Shown: in pieces, positions 25,856-37,379 of the stretch | How the letters are laid out: every line of letters starts with the position of its first letter | How positions within the stretch are numbered: the stretch's first letter is position 1 | DNA from: Rhodanobacter sp. | Lineage (GTDB): Bacteria > Pseudomonadota > Gammaproteobacteria > Xanthomonadales > Rhodanobacteraceae | NCBI GenBank assembly: GCA_004298015.1 | Contig: SCSE01000051.1 | Location: 1 to 54,113, forward strand | DNA: 54,113 nucleotides | Direction: 5' to 3' | The notes under the pieces: generated by a model | What the model was told of the DNA's origin: nothing | What the model saw: only the letters and a program-made list of their open reading frames with translations | The model's database searches: none | Program-made: the position numbers and the translations under genes

Positions 25856-27814
25856 ATGTCGATCGAGCACCATTTCACCGACACCGGGGCCTGCGCGCGT
25901 CACATCCTGGAGGCACTGGGGCCGGATCTGCGGGTTGCCGCGCCGCTGGGACTGGGCAAACCGCATGGTTTGCTCAACGCGTTGTATCAGCGTACGGCCG
26001 ACGACACCACGCGCTCGCTGCGCCTTTATACCGCCTTGTCGCTGACCCGGCCACAACCTGAACCGGGCTTGCAAGCACGCTTTTTGAAGCCTTTTCTGCA
26101 ACGGCATTTCGGTGCCGACCAGGTCGATCCGCAGTACGCCCTGGATCAGGCGCATGACGCCCTGCCTTCGAACGTGGCGGTGCACGAGTTCTACCTGCAG
26201 TCCGGGGCGATGCTGCATTCGCGCGATGCCCAATGCAGCTACATCAGTCAGAACTACACGCACGTGGCACGGGATCTGGTGCTGCAGAACATCAATCTTC
26301 TGGTGCAACTGGTGGCACGCCGCGAAGGGCCGGACGGGGTGCACTACAGCTTGTCCTGCAATCCCGATCTGACGCTGGATTTCCTGCGCCAGAACCAGGC
26401 TGCCGGACGGCAGCGGCCCTTGTGCGTGGCGGTGGTGCATCCGGAGCTGCCCTATCTGGGTGGTGCGGCCGAGGTCGATGAGGCGTATTTCGACCTCGAA
26501 CTGCGTCCATCGTCCTCGCCGCCGTTGTTTGCGCTGCCGCGACTGGCCGTGGACGAGGCCGAATATGCGCTCGGCCTGCATGCCAGCGCCCTGGTCAGGG
26601 ACGGCGGCTGCCTGCAGATCGGCATCGGCTCGCTGTCAGACGCGCTGGTCAAGGCACTGTTGTTGCGACAACAGGAAAACATCCTGTGGCGGCGTGCGCT
26701 GGTGGCGCTGGACCCTGCCGGGACCACCCATGCGCTGGCATCGTGGCAGGGCGGTCTGGCGCCGTTCAAGGCCGGCCTGTACGGCGCCAGCGAGATGGTC
26801 ATGGATGGTTTCATGCACCTGCAGCGTGCCGGCATCCTGAAGCGCCGCAGCTGGGGCAATCTCGCGCTGGAGCGGGCCTCGGTGGCCGGTCGGCTGAATC
26901 CGGAAACACCTGGCGGGCACTATTTGCGTGGCGCATTCTTTCTCGGTACCCGCGATCTTTACGCGTGGCTGCGGGAAACCGAGGCGGCTGATCCGGATGC
27001 GATCGACATGTGCCCGGTTTCGGGCGTGAACCAGTTGCAAGGCGTCCATCAATCGCTGGCCATATTGCAGCGACGCGACGCGCGGTTCTTCAATACCTGC
27101 ATGATGGCCACCCTGCTCGGTGCGGTGGCCTCGGATACCCTGGAAGATGGCGCGGTGGTCAGCGGCGTCGGTGGCCAGTACAACTTCGTGGCGATGGCGC
27201 ATGAGCTTCCCGATGGCCGCTCGGCGCTGCTGTTGCGCTCGACTCGCCAGCATCATGGCGGAATCGTCAGCAATATCCGCTGGAACTACGGCCAGACCAC
27301 TATCCCACGACATCTGCGCGACATCTGCATTACCGAATACGGTATCGCCGACCTGCGCGGCAAGAGCGACAGCGAATGTGTCGAGGCGATGCTGTCGATC
27401 TGCGACGCGCGCTTTCTCGACGCCTTGGCGGCCCAGGCGAAATCGCACGGTAAGCTGGCCGTCGACTTCCGCATTCCCGAGGCATGGCGGCGGCACCGGC
27501 CGGAAGTCCTGCATGCGGCGCTGGCGCCGCTGCGTCGCAAGGGTTTGCTGCCGACCTTTCCGTTTGGCAGCGATTTCACCGAGGTGGAACAACGCTTGCT
27601 GCCGGCCTTGAACTGGCTGCAGAATCGTGCACCCAGCGTGCGTGGCAAGCTGGCGCTGCTGGGTGCCTGGTTGCGCCCCGGCGAGCGCGTCGGCGGGGAG
27701 GACCAAGCCTTGCGGCGGATGGGCTTGTCCGAACCGGTCACGATCGGCGACCGCCTGTTGCGCCGTCTGCTGCTGGCGGCCTTGCGGCGGCAGCCCGCCC
27801 CGCCCGGGGACTGA
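25856..27814 (+). CDS. Acetyl-CoA hydrolase/transferase family protein, long form
   Basis: The protein of about 652 residues belongs to the class I CoA-transferase-like acetyl-CoA hydrolase family. Recognisable are the glycine-rich [15 protein letters not shown] and, in the C-terminal domain, [40 protein letters not shown] and [16 protein letters not shown]. Usual members (ScpC/YgfH, butyryl-CoA:acetate transferase) have 430-510 residues, so this protein is about 150 longer. The additions are at the N-terminus and at the C-terminal tail ([20 protein letters not shown] and beyond). Starts at 25847 and 25856 are both possible; neither has a good ribosome site. Acyl donors and acceptors are unknown. 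Confidence 0.85.
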   Translation: MSIEHHFTDTGACARHILEALGPDLRVAAPLGLGKPHGLLNALYQRTADDTTRSLRLYTALSLTRPQPEPGLQARFLKPFLQRHFGADQVDPQYALDQAHDALPSNVAVHEFYLQSGAMLHSRDAQCSYISQNYTHVARDLVLQNINLLVQLVARREGPDGVHYSLSCNPDLTLDFLRQNQAAGRQRPLCVAVVHPELPYLGGAAEVDEAYFDLELRPSSSPPLFALPRLAVDEAEYALGLHASALVRDGGCLQIGIGSLSDALVKALLLRQQENILWRRALVALDPAGTTHALASWQGGLAPFKAGLYGASEMVMDGFMHLQRAGILKRRSWGNLALERASVAGRLNPETPGGHYLRGAFFLGTRDLYAWLRETEAADPDAIDMCPVSGVNQLQGVHQSLAILQRRDARFFNTCMMATLLGAVASDTLEDGAVVSGVGGQYNFVAMAHELPDGRSALLLRSTRQHHGGIVSNIRWNYGQTTIPRHLRDICITEYGIADLRGKSDSECVEAMLSICDARFLDALAAQAKSHGKLAVDFRIPEAWRRHRPEVLHAALAPLRRKGLLPTFPFGSDFTEVEQRLLPALNWLQNRAPSVRGKLALLGAWLRPGERVGGEDQALRRMGLSEPVTIGDRLLRRLLLAALRRQPAPPGD

Positions 27815-27858
27815 TCGAATGCTTCGCTTTCGGGGCCCTCGGGCCTTGCAATAATTTT

Positions 27859-27888
27859 CGCCCTTCGCCCTTCGCCCTTCGCCCTTCG
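27859..27888. repeat. 7-bp tandem repeat, four copies
   Basis: CGCCCTT is repeated four times (27859-27886) and followed by CG, in the gap before the amino-acid exporter gene. Just upstream GGCCC-TC-GGGCC with a T-rich tail (27833-27858) may terminate the CoA-transferase transcript. The repeat ends 17 bases before the exporter start, so changes in copy number could alter leader length. Confidence 0.8.
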
Positions 27889-27904
27889 ACCCCCGGGCCT
27901 ATCC

Positions 27905-28504
27905 ATGCATGCTGCCCTTGCCGGGTTCACACTCGGCCTCTCATTGATCCTGGCGATCGGCGCGCAAAATGCCTTCGTGCTGAAACAGGGTTTGCGTCGC
28001 GAACACGTGTTCTGGATCTGCCTGCTGTGTGCGTTGTCGGATGCGGTGCTGATCCTGCTCGGCGTCAGCGGGCTGTCGATCCTGCTCCGTCAGGCGCCGT
28101 GGCTGGCGCCGGTGATGCGCTACGGGGGTGCCGGGTTCCTGCTGTACTACGGGGCGCGCAGTTTCCACGCCGCGTGGAAATCGTCGGACAGCCTGGTACC
28201 TGCCGCGGCGGCAGCCAGGCCGCTGCTGCCCACCTTGCTGACCTGCGCCGCACTGACCTGGCTCAATCCGCATGTGTATCTCGACACGGTATTGCTGATC
28301 GGGTCGATTTCCACCCAGTTCCACGCGGCGCGCTGGTGGTTCGCGCTGGGCGCAATGTCGGCGTCGTTCGTGTTCTTCTTCGCGCTGGGCTACGGCGCGG
28401 CCTTGTTGCGGCCAGTCTTTGCCCGACCCGCCGCGTGGCGGGTGCTGGAAGTTCTGGTCGGGGTGACGATGTGGACGATCGCCCTGAAACTGCTGCTCGA
28501 ATAG
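27905..28504 (+). CDS. argO: LysE/ArgO family amino-acid exporter
   Basis: The 199-residue inner-membrane protein has about five or six hydrophobic helices. The N-terminus FTLGLSLILAIGAQNAFVLK is the LysE/ArgO signature, with the conserved Gly-Ala-Gln-Asn. The motif TCAALTWLNPHVYLDTVLLI (conserved NPHVYLD) and a C-terminal helix ending the protein also fit. This branch exports basic amino acids, in particular arginine and lysine. No LysG/ArgP-type regulator lies beside it. A small hairpin GTCCG-CTT-CGGAC at 28504-28516 overlaps the end of the gene. The symbol is by homology; lysE would be equally defensible. Confidence 0.88.
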   Translation: MHAALAGFTLGLSLILAIGAQNAFVLKQGLRREHVFWICLLCALSDAVLILLGVSGLSILLRQAPWLAPVMRYGGAGFLLYYGARSFHAAWKSSDSLVPAAAAARPLLPTLLTCAALTWLNPHVYLDTVLLIGSISTQFHAARWWFALGAMSASFVFFFALGYGAALLRPVFARPAAWRVLEVLVGVTMWTIALKLLLE

Positions 28505-28603
28505 TCCGCTTCGGACGATTTATGCCAGCGGTGGCAGCGAGGGCATCGGTTATCCTTGGCGCATGGTCGCGGATGTCGCGACCCGGATAGCGGTCGATTC
28601 GTC

Positions 28604-29860
<1,257 letters not shown>

Positions 29861-29867
29861 AGTCGTG

Positions 29868-30572
29868 ATGGCGGAAAACGGCGAGGCATCCTCATGCGCA
29901 CGCGAACAGGCCATTCTCGACGCCTGGCGCGACAACGCGCAGCCCTGGCTGCGTGCGGTGCGTGGCCAGGCGATTGCCAGCCGGGTGCGGGTTACCGATC
30001 ACGCGATGCTCGCGGCGGTACGCGCGCAGCATCCATGCACCGTGATCGACCTCGGTTGCGGCGAAGGGTGGCTGGTGCGTGCTTTGGCCCGTGAGGGCAT
30101 TGATGGGCTCGGTGTCGATGCGGTGGCTGCATTGGTACAGGCTGCCGAGGGTGAGGGGCACGGCAGGTTTCTCACGCTGGACTATGCTGCAGTGGCTGCC
30201 GGTGCGCTGACCTCACGGTTCGATGTGGTGGCATGCAATTTCTCCCTGCTCGGTGGCGAATCGGTCGACGCCGTGCTGCGCGCCATACCCGGCCTGCTGA
30301 TGCCCGGCGGTGCCCTGGTCGTGCAGACCCTGCACCCACTGGCAGGCGCTGGTTCCTCCCCGGGTTCGGCGTATTGCGACGGTTGGCGTGAGGGCTCTTG
30401 GGACGGCTGCGGGGAGGGGTTCGGCCCGGCTGCACCCTGGTATTTTCGAACCCTGAGCGGCTGGATCGCGTGCCTTGTCGCCGCAGGCCTGCAGCTGGTG
30501 CAGTTGATGGAGCCGACCGATCCCCACAGCAGGCGGCCCGCTTCAATGATTCTGGTGGCGAAGGCAGCGTGA
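29868..30572 (+). CDS. Class I SAM-dependent methyltransferase
   Basis: This 234-residue protein has the Rossmann methyltransferase motifs: motif I TVIDLGCGEGWLVRALA, motif II region IDGLGVDAVAALVQAA, motif III/IV FDVVACNFSLLGGESVDAVL and motif V LLMPGGALVVQTLHPLA. The start is ATG 29868 (a GTG lies three bases upstream); the gene begins seven bases after the ispG stop. The C-terminal part contains the aromatic segment APWYFRTLSGWIACLVAAG, as in small-molecule methyltransferases. The substrate is unknown. Position next to ispG does not by itself show a role in isoprenoid metabolism. Confidence 0.88.
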   Translation: MAENGEASSCAREQAILDAWRDNAQPWLRAVRGQAIASRVRVTDHAMLAAVRAQHPCTVIDLGCGEGWLVRALAREGIDGLGVDAVAALVQAAEGEGHGRFLTLDYAAVAAGALTSRFDVVACNFSLLGGESVDAVLRAIPGLLMPGGALVVQTLHPLAGAGSSPGSAYCDGWREGSWDGCGEGFGPAAPWYFRTLSGWIACLVAAGLQLVQLMEPTDPHSRRPASMILVAKAA

Positions 30573-30920
30573 GGGGGCCGCCCGGGAGACTGCCGACGTT
30601 TGCTCGGCCGGCCTGCAAATTGCTGCCTGCGCGGCCCATGGTCTACGCCGATTCCTGCCCCATCGAACACCGATGGGCCGGCGAATCGTCGAAAACCTGT
30701 CCTTGCACAGCCGCATTATCGTCCTGACCCGCAAAGCCCGACAGCCTCCGGATGCACGCCGCCAGGATGTTCGTGCGGCGGATCGGCCTTGACCGGTGGC
30801 AAATCAATAATGTGATGTACGTCACAAAGTTTGTGTGCGCCGTAAGTGAAGCTGGTAAACGATTACACCCGGGATCTGGTTCATGTCGCCTTCGAAAACC
30901 CCGACAGGCAACCTGTCTTC
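30573..30920. other. Intergenic/leader region before the HD-GYP gene
   Basis: These 348 bases hold no recognised gene. The right third contains a perfect CRP/Clp-type palindrome and presumably the HD-GYP promoter. An open frame continues upstream from the HD-GYP start to GTG 30846, which could extend that protein by 25 residues. Confidence 0.5.
30811..30826 (+). promoter_or_regulatory. Perfect CRP/Clp-type binding site upstream of the HD-GYP gene
   Basis: TGTGATGTACGTCACA is a full TGTGA-N6-TCACA palindrome with AT flanks. In xanthomonads this is the site of Clp, the CRP homologue controlled by c-di-GMP. If the site activates as class II (centre near -41), transcription would start near 30860, giving a leader of about 60 bases to ATG 30921. 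Confidence 0.7.
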
Positions 30921-31802
30921 ATGAGTCCCCAACTGCGCACAGCTTCCATCTATGTGTTGTTGTCGGCGTTCTGGATATGGGGTACCGACAAGAGCCTGAA
31001 TATATTGCTGCAGGGGCGTGCCGATCTGCCGCTCGTGCTGTGCCTCAATGGCCTGGTTTTCGTGCTGATCACCGGTGTGTTGTTGCACCGGAAAATCGTC
31101 GGCGACTTGCGCCGACTCCATACAACCCGGCAAAGGCTGTCCGATGGCAACGAACAGGCGATGCGCGTGCTGGTGTCGGCGATGGACCTGCGCCATCGGG
31201 AGACCAGCGATCATTCCGAGCGGGTGACGCGGATGGCGGTCGGGATGGCGACGCGGGTCGGCATGCGCGGTGACGCGTTGCGCAATCTGGCGCGGGGTGC
31301 CTTGCTGCACGATATCGGCAAGCTGGCCTTGCCCGATGCGATCCTGATCAAGCCTGGCAAGCTGGACGAACAGGAGATGGCGGTGATGCGGCAGCATCCG
31401 ACGATCGGGCGCGACCTGTTGCAGCGCGTGGAATTTCTCCGCGAGGCCACCGATATCCCGTACTGTCATCACGAACGATGGGATGGCCACGGTTACCCGC
31501 AGGGTTTGCGCGGGGAAGCCATTCCGCTGGCCGCGCGGATTTTCAGCGTGGTCGATGTGTGGGATGCACTGATTTCGCCACGCGTCTACAAGCAGGCGTG
31601 GCCGGAGCCGGAGGTAACCAATTATCTGCGCGAGGTGGCTGGCAGTCAGCTCGATCCGCAGCTGGTGTCGCTGTTCCTGGACCATCTCGCGGAGTTCAAG
31701 GCGCTGGCCAGCGCGATGGCTGCGCCGGCTCGGCATGTAACGGATCAGCGCGAGGGCTTGCCGCTCAACCCCGCCGTCGAGGTTTCAGCGATGGAATGCT
31801 GA
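30921..31802 (+). CDS. Membrane-anchored HD-GYP c-di-GMP phosphodiesterase
   Basis: The 293-residue protein has two hydrophobic helices at the N-terminus (about 9-21 and 38-56) and a short linker helix. An HD-GYP domain fills about 78-265. The catalytic set is complete: HSERV (His98), LLHDIGKL (His130-Asp131), a Lys of the HD-GYP type in IGKLALPDAILIKPGKL, MRQHP (His159) and HHERWDGHGYP (183-193), followed by Asp212 in FSVVDVWDAL. Such enzymes hydrolyse c-di-GMP to GMP. Start 30921 is preferred to GTG 30846, because it leaves room for a promoter after the Clp-type site and puts the first helix at the N-terminus. Confidence 0.88.
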   Translation: MSPQLRTASIYVLLSAFWIWGTDKSLNILLQGRADLPLVLCLNGLVFVLITGVLLHRKIVGDLRRLHTTRQRLSDGNEQAMRVLVSAMDLRHRETSDHSERVTRMAVGMATRVGMRGDALRNLARGALLHDIGKLALPDAILIKPGKLDEQEMAVMRQHPTIGRDLLQRVEFLREATDIPYCHHERWDGHGYPQGLRGEAIPLAARIFSVVDVWDALISPRVYKQAWPEPEVTNYLREVAGSQLDPQLVSLFLDHLAEFKALASAMAAPARHVTDQREGLPLNPAVEVSAMEC

Positions 31803-31836
31803 AGCGGTTCGCCGCTGCTGTCAGCGGGCCACGCGA

Positions 31837-32583
31837 TCACGGCAGCGCTGCGCCGGAGGGGCTCGTGCAGGGTTGTGTCAACCGGGACGTGAAAACTGTC
31901 CAGGGACCGACGTGCCCCTCCTGTCGGCCCAGGCGTGCGACATCCTGCAGAAATTGTACTCGCGGCACCTCGGTCGCCCCCAGGCCCAGGGTGTGCGTGT
32001 TGCTGACCTGGGCATCGATCAGGGGGTACCCCAGCTCACACAGCAACCGCCCCAGCGTGACCAGGGCGACCTTCGAACCGCCGCTTTCGGCACTGAACAT
32101 CGATTCGCCGCAGAACAGCCGCCCGATGGCGATCCCATACAGGCCACCCACCAGGCGCTGGCGATCCCACACCTCGACACTGTGCGCATGACCCAGCCGG
32201 TGCAATTGCCGATACGCCCCGATCATTGCCGGCACGATCCAGGTACCGGATTCGTCGTGTCGCGGTGTGGCACAGGCGCGGATGACGGCGTCGAAATCCT
32301 GATCGACGGTGACGTGCCAGCATTTGCCCGCGAGCGTGCGACGTAGGCTGCGATTGGGTTTCAGTTGATCGGTACGGAACACGCAGCGCGGGTCGGGTGA
32401 CCACCACAGCACCGGCTCGCCTTCCCCGAACCATGGAAAGATGCCGCGGGCATAAGCCGCCAGCAGGCGTTGCGGCGACAACCCGCCGCCAAAGGCGAGC
32501 AGGCCGTTGGGCTCGGTGAGCGCATCGCGAGGGTCGGGGAAATATTGCGGATCGCTGTCGTCCAGCCGGGGCAGGCGGATCAT
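31837..32583 (-). CDS. aat: Leucyl/phenylalanyl-tRNA-protein transferase
   Basis: This 248-residue enzyme adds Leu or Phe from charged tRNA to proteins with N-terminal Lys or Arg, marking them for ClpS/ClpAP. Diagnostic stretches are FPDPRDALTEPNGLLAFGGG, LSPQRLLAAYARGIFPWF, VLWWSPDPRCVF, SVEVWDRQRLVGGLYGIAIG, FCGESMFS and LIDAQVSNTHTLGLGATEVP. The start MIRLPRLDD lies two bases after the acetyltransferase stop, so it is the third gene of an operon with the DUF2254 and acetyltransferase genes. It is the left anchor of the aat-trxB-ftsK-lolA-rarA-serS order. Confidence 0.96.
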   Translation of the reverse strand: MIRLPRLDDSDPQYFPDPRDALTEPNGLLAFGGGLSPQRLLAAYARGIFPWFGEGEPVLWWSPDPRCVFRTDQLKPNRSLRRTLAGKCWHVTVDQDFDAVIRACATPRHDESGTWIVPAMIGAYRQLHRLGHAHSVEVWDRQRLVGGLYGIAIGRLFCGESMFSAESGGSKVALVTLGRLLCELGYPLIDAQVSNTHTLGLGATEVPRVQFLQDVARLGRQEGHVGPWTVFTSRLTQPCTSPSGAALP

Positions 32584-32585
32584 CG

Positions 32586-33743
32586 TCAGCGCTCATCGCG
32601 ACGTGCGTAGGGGCTGTGGGCCAGCAGTTCCTCGAGGTAGGCATCGATCGACATCGCCTCATGGACCAGTGCGCGGCGGACGGCGTCGCGAAAGTCCTGG
32701 TGTGCCAGGTAGTGTCGTGACCGGGTGCGCACTGGCAGGAAGCCCCGGGCCAGCTTGTGTTCGCCCTGTGCGCCGGGTTCGAAGCGCTGCAGGCCCTGCG
32801 CGATGGCGTGCTCGATGCCGCGGTAATAGCACAGCTCGAAATGCAGGCCGGGCAGCTCCACAGAGGCACCCCAGTAGCGGCCATACAGTGTGCTGCCGCT
32901 TTGCAGAAACAACGCCATCGCGACGATGTCTTCGTCATCGCGGGCCAGCGCCAGTTGCACCGGGGCACCCAGTTGGCCGAGTTGCCGGAAGAAAGCCTCG
33001 GTGAGGGCGGCATGGTTGCCCTTGCTCTCGAAGGTGGTGAGGTACAGCGCGTGAATGCGCTGCCATTCCTGCAGCTCGAGACTGTCGCCCTGGCGCCATT
33101 CGACGGTGAGGCCGCTGGCCGCGACCTGGGCGCGCTCGTGGCGGATATTCTTGCGCTTCTTGTGGTTCAGCGCGCCGAGGAATCCGGCAAAATCGCGGTA
33201 GTCGTGGTTGTGCCAGTGGAACTGGATATCCGACCGCGTCAGCCACGTTTCATCGAAGGCATCAGGCTCCGCGTCGATCAGGAAGTTGGCGTGGATCGAG
33301 GATAAACCAAGCCTCGCCGCCTCACCGCTCATCGCCTCGACCAGGGCGTGCTGCAAGTGGGGCGTCTGGTCCGTGGCGCCTGCCAGCAGGCGCGGTCCGG
33401 GGACCGGTGAGTAGGGCACGGCGTTGAGCAGTTTCGGATAGTACTGGCCGCCTGCGCGTTCCCATGCGCTAGCCCAGCTCCAGTCGAAGACGAATTCGCC
33501 GTGCGAGTTGCCTTTCAGGTAGAGCGGCGCTGCCGCTGCCAACCGGCCGTTGTCGTACAAGCCGAGATGGTGCGGCTGCCAGCCCCAGTCAGGGCGGATG
33601 CAGCCGCTGCTCTCCAGCGCCGCCAGGAACGCATGCGAGACGAACGGGTTGTCGTCAGGTCGCAATGCATCCCAGTCTGCAGCGGCGAGGTCGTCGACAC
33701 GGTTGTGAAAGCGGATCATCAAGGCGTGCTCGGACGGCTTCAT
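32586..33743 (-). CDS. GNAT-type peptidoglycan-biosynthesis-like acetyltransferase (DUF482)
   Basis: The 385-residue protein belongs to the group of two-GNAT-fold proteins formerly called DUF482. Characteristic stretches are NPFVSHAFLAALESSGC, FVFDWSWASAWERAGGQYYP, NFLIDAEPDAF, FLGALNHKKRKNIRHERAQV, then YLTTFESKGNHAALTEAFF and LPGLHFELCYYRGIEHAI. The Asn-His-Lys-Lys-Arg segment is the family hallmark. The precise acceptor is unknown. Met 33743 overlaps the stop of the upstream gene as ATGA, which supports this start over the internal Met at 33719. It is the middle gene of the DUF2254-acetyltransferase-aat operon. Confidence 0.85.
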   Translation of the reverse strand: MKPSEHALMIRFHNRVDDLAAADWDALRPDDNPFVSHAFLAALESSGCIRPDWGWQPHHLGLYDNGRLAAAAPLYLKGNSHGEFVFDWSWASAWERAGGQYYPKLLNAVPYSPVPGPRLLAGATDQTPHLQHALVEAMSGEAARLGLSSIHANFLIDAEPDAFDETWLTRSDIQFHWHNHDYRDFAGFLGALNHKKRKNIRHERAQVAASGLTVEWRQGDSLELQEWQRIHALYLTTFESKGNHAALTEAFFRQLGQLGAPVQLALARDDEDIVAMALFLQSGSTLYGRYWGASVELPGLHFELCYYRGIEHAIAQGLQRFEPGAQGEHKLARGFLPVRTRSRHYLAHQDFRDAVRRALVHEAMSIDAYLEELLAHSPYARRDER

Positions 33744-34996
33744 GGCGTGTGCTTGTGCCAGGCGGCGAGTTCGACCAGTCGCTGCTGATCCACCTGGAGA
33801 GGCAGTGCCTCGGCGCTGAGTTGCAGCGCCCTGTCGGCATATTCCACGGCGGGTCCCCGGTAGGCCGGGTAGCCCAGTTGTGCCAGGGTGGCCAGCGATT
33901 TGTGCAGGCGAATGGCGACTTCGAGCATGCCGGCGCTGTCCCTGGACAGCGGCGCATAGACATCCTCGAAGCAATCGCGTTCATCCAGCGCGCGAACATG
34001 GATTCGGGGGTGGCGGACCTCTTCCGGCGCACACTGCTGGCGCGCCCTGGCCCAGCCGCACAGCAGGCGGGTCACCGTGCCCAGGATGTCGATGGCCGTG
34101 CCGGGGTCGTTGATCGCGGGCGACAAGGCACGCTGCGCAATCTCGGTGAGTACCACCAGGCCAAAGCGGGGGTCCTGGTCGAAATTGCGCAGGTCTTCCA
34201 CTACGAACGCGTCGGCCAGCTTCAGTGCCGTGTCCTGGTCGACCTCGCGCGACAGTCGGGCCACCACCTGATCGGGCGTGATGAAACTGCCGGCAGACAC
34301 TTCGGCCCATATCTGGATGTCCGCCGCCTCGGCGATATCCTGCAAACGCGGGATGTCGATATTGGTGATGTAGCCGATGTGCTTGCTGCCCAGCCGGGCA
34401 GCATCCGGTGGCGGCTTGGCGTAGGGCATCGCGTGCAGGCGTGGCGCACGTGCGAGTTTCTGCATCGCCTCCCGCGTGGCGCGCTCGACACGGTCGATGG
34501 TTTCACTGACCCGGCCGAGCCGTGAGATCTGGTCGATCCAGCGCAGCAGCGTAACCACGATGACCACGATCATCACGATGGTGGCGGCAAACAGGATCAG
34601 TCGCCCGCTGTCGCCATAGATCCCGGTGCTGAGCGCGATCAGCCCGACGATGCTGAACAGGAACGCGCCGATGAAACTGGCCAGCGCGCGCTGCGAGCCG
34701 GAGTCCTCGATCAGCAGGGTGGATGCGCGAGGTGTGGCGTTATTGCTGGCCGCGGCATAGGCCGCGACCATGGTGGATAGCGAAAAGGTGGTCACGGCCA
34801 GCATGCTCGACGCGAGGATGCCGAGGATGTTGCCCACGGCCGAAGCGCCGATCTGCGCGGCGATGCCCGAGGGGATCAACGGTTTCGCCACCGCCCCGAG
34901 CAGTGCGCTGGCGACGCCGAAGCTGCCGTACAGCGTTGACCGGAACCAGAGCCGCCGGCTGGTCCGGATGATCAGCATCTTCCAGGTGGCGTTCAT
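33740..34996 (-). CDS. DUF2254 membrane protein
   Basis: The 418-residue protein has about four membrane helices in its first 155 residues (SFGVASALLGAVAKPLI; ILGILASSMLAVTTFSLSTM; FIGAFLFSIVGLIALSTGIY; LILFAATIVMIVVIVVTLL). A soluble cytoplasmic domain follows. The stretches STMVAAYAAASNNATPRAST, HIGYITNIDIPRLQ and LSPAINDPGTAIDILG are typical of DUF2254. The function is unknown; the family is often called a predicted membrane protein. It is the first gene of the operon with the acetyltransferase and aat. Confidence 0.88.
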   Translation of the reverse strand: MNATWKMLIIRTSRRLWFRSTLYGSFGVASALLGAVAKPLIPSGIAAQIGASAVGNILGILASSMLAVTTFSLSTMVAAYAAASNNATPRASTLLIEDSGSQRALASFIGAFLFSIVGLIALSTGIYGDSGRLILFAATIVMIVVIVVTLLRWIDQISRLGRVSETIDRVERATREAMQKLARAPRLHAMPYAKPPPDAARLGSKHIGYITNIDIPRLQDIAEAADIQIWAEVSAGSFITPDQVVARLSREVDQDTALKLADAFVVEDLRNFDQDPRFGLVVLTEIAQRALSPAINDPGTAIDILGTVTRLLCGWARARQQCAPEEVRHPRIHVRALDERDCFEDVYAPLSRDSAGMLEVAIRLHKSLATLAQLGYPAYRGPAVEYADRALQLSAEALPLQVDQQRLVELAAWHKHTP

Positions 34997-35050
34997 CGCT
35001 GTGCCGGCTCGTTCATGCGTCGATTGTGCCAGCTCCGCGCAGGGTTGATG

Positions 35051-35078
35051 GCTGCCACCTTCAACGACAGGTGGCAGC
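35051..35078 (-). terminator. Hairpin after trxB
   Basis: GCTGCCACCT (35051-35060), an eight-base loop and AGGTGGCAGC (35069-35078) form a perfect 10-bp stem just beyond the trxB stop. It lies between trxB and the DUF2254 operon and probably ends trxB transcripts. There is no strong U-run. Confidence 0.6.
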
Positions 35079-35097
35079 AGGATCCGACATCACGCAC

Positions 35098-36204
<1,107 letters not shown>

Positions 36205-36285
36205 TTACCGGCAGATCGAACTCCCCACCGCGCTGTTGCAGGCGACGGATTACCATCGTGTTCCCCTCACAGGATTCACTATTCC

Positions 36286-37350
36286 ATGCGTATCGGTATC
36301 CCCTCCGAAACCAAGACCCTTGAAGGTCGTGTTGCCCTCGTTCCCGCCGCCGCTGCCGACCTGGTGCGTCGCGGCCATGAGGTGTTTATCCAGTCCGGCG
36401 CCGGCCTGAAGAGCGGCTTTGCCGACGAGGCCTACATCGATGAAGGCGTCAAGATCGTTGCCGATGCGGCCGCCCTGTACGAGGCAGGTGAGCTGATCGT
36501 CAAGGTGAAGGAGCCGATCGCGGGCGATCTGGCCCTGCTGAAGAAGCACCACCTGTTGTTCTGCTATCTGCATCTGGCCGCGGAACCCGCATTGACCCGC
36601 AGCCTGCTGGATATCGGGCTGACCGGTGTGGCGTTCGAGTCGGTGGAGGATGCCGGCAACCTGCCGTTGCTGTTGCCGATGTCGGTGATCGCCGGTCGCA
36701 TTGCGACCCAGATCGGCACCACCCTGTTGCATCGACCGCAGGGCGGCAAGGGCAAGCTGCTGGGTGGCATGGCTTCCACGCCGCGTGGCAAGGTGGTGGT
36801 GCTCGGCGCCGGTGCCGCCGGTGGCAACGCCGCCGCGCTGGCTGCTTCGGCCGGCGCCAACGTGGTGGTGTTCGACAAGCGCCAGGACCGGCTGGCCGAA
36901 ATGATGGCGATGGGGCCGAACGTCACCGCGCTGTATGCCTATGAATCGAGTGTGGCCGAGGAAGTGCGCACGGCGGATCTGGTGGTCGGTGCGGTGCTGA
37001 TCCCCAGCGCCAAGGCCCCGCGGGTGGTAACCGAGGCGATGGTGAAGACAATGGAGCCGGGCAGCGTGCTGGTCGACATCTCGATCGATCAGGGTGGCTG
37101 TTTCGAGACCTCGCGTCCGACATCGTGGAAAGAGCCGACCTATGATGTGCACGGGGTAACCCATTTCTGTGTCACCAACATGCCCGGTGCGGTGCCGCAG
37201 ACCTCCTCACTGGCAATTTCCGCCGCGATCCTGCCCTATGCGCAGCGGCTGGCCGCCGGCACCGAGTGGCGTGACTTTGCGCCGCTGCGGGCCGGCATCA
37301 ATGTCGAGGGCGGCAAGCTGGTGCATCCGGCACTGCAGGGTATGCTCTGA
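36286..37350 (+). CDS. ald: Alanine dehydrogenase
   Basis: This protein of 354 residues interconverts L-alanine and pyruvate plus ammonia with NAD. The N-terminal half starts [20 protein letters not shown], the family signature with the substrate-binding Arg and, further on, Lys in [18 protein letters not shown]. The nucleotide domain shows [17 protein letters not shown]. The C-terminus has the signature [20 protein letters not shown] and [18 protein letters not shown]. Length is near the usual 370. It occupies the place between trxB and ftsK where enterobacteria have lrp, a regulator that responds to amino acids; no lrp is seen here. Confidence 0.95.
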   Translation: MRIGIPSETKTLEGRVALVPAAAADLVRRGHEVFIQSGAGLKSGFADEAYIDEGVKIVADAAALYEAGELIVKVKEPIAGDLALLKKHHLLFCYLHLAAEPALTRSLLDIGLTGVAFESVEDAGNLPLLLPMSVIAGRIATQIGTTLLHRPQGGKGKLLGGMASTPRGKVVVLGAGAAGGNAAALAASAGANVVVFDKRQDRLAEMMAMGPNVTALYAYESSVAEEVRTADLVVGAVLIPSAKAPRVVTEAMVKTMEPGSVLVDISIDQGGCFETSRPTSWKEPTYDVHGVTHFCVTNMPGAVPQTSSLAISAAILPYAQRLAAGTEWRDFAPLRAGINVEGGKLVHPALQGML

Positions 37351-37379
37351 GCCGGCACGCAAAAAGGAAGCCCCTCAAG

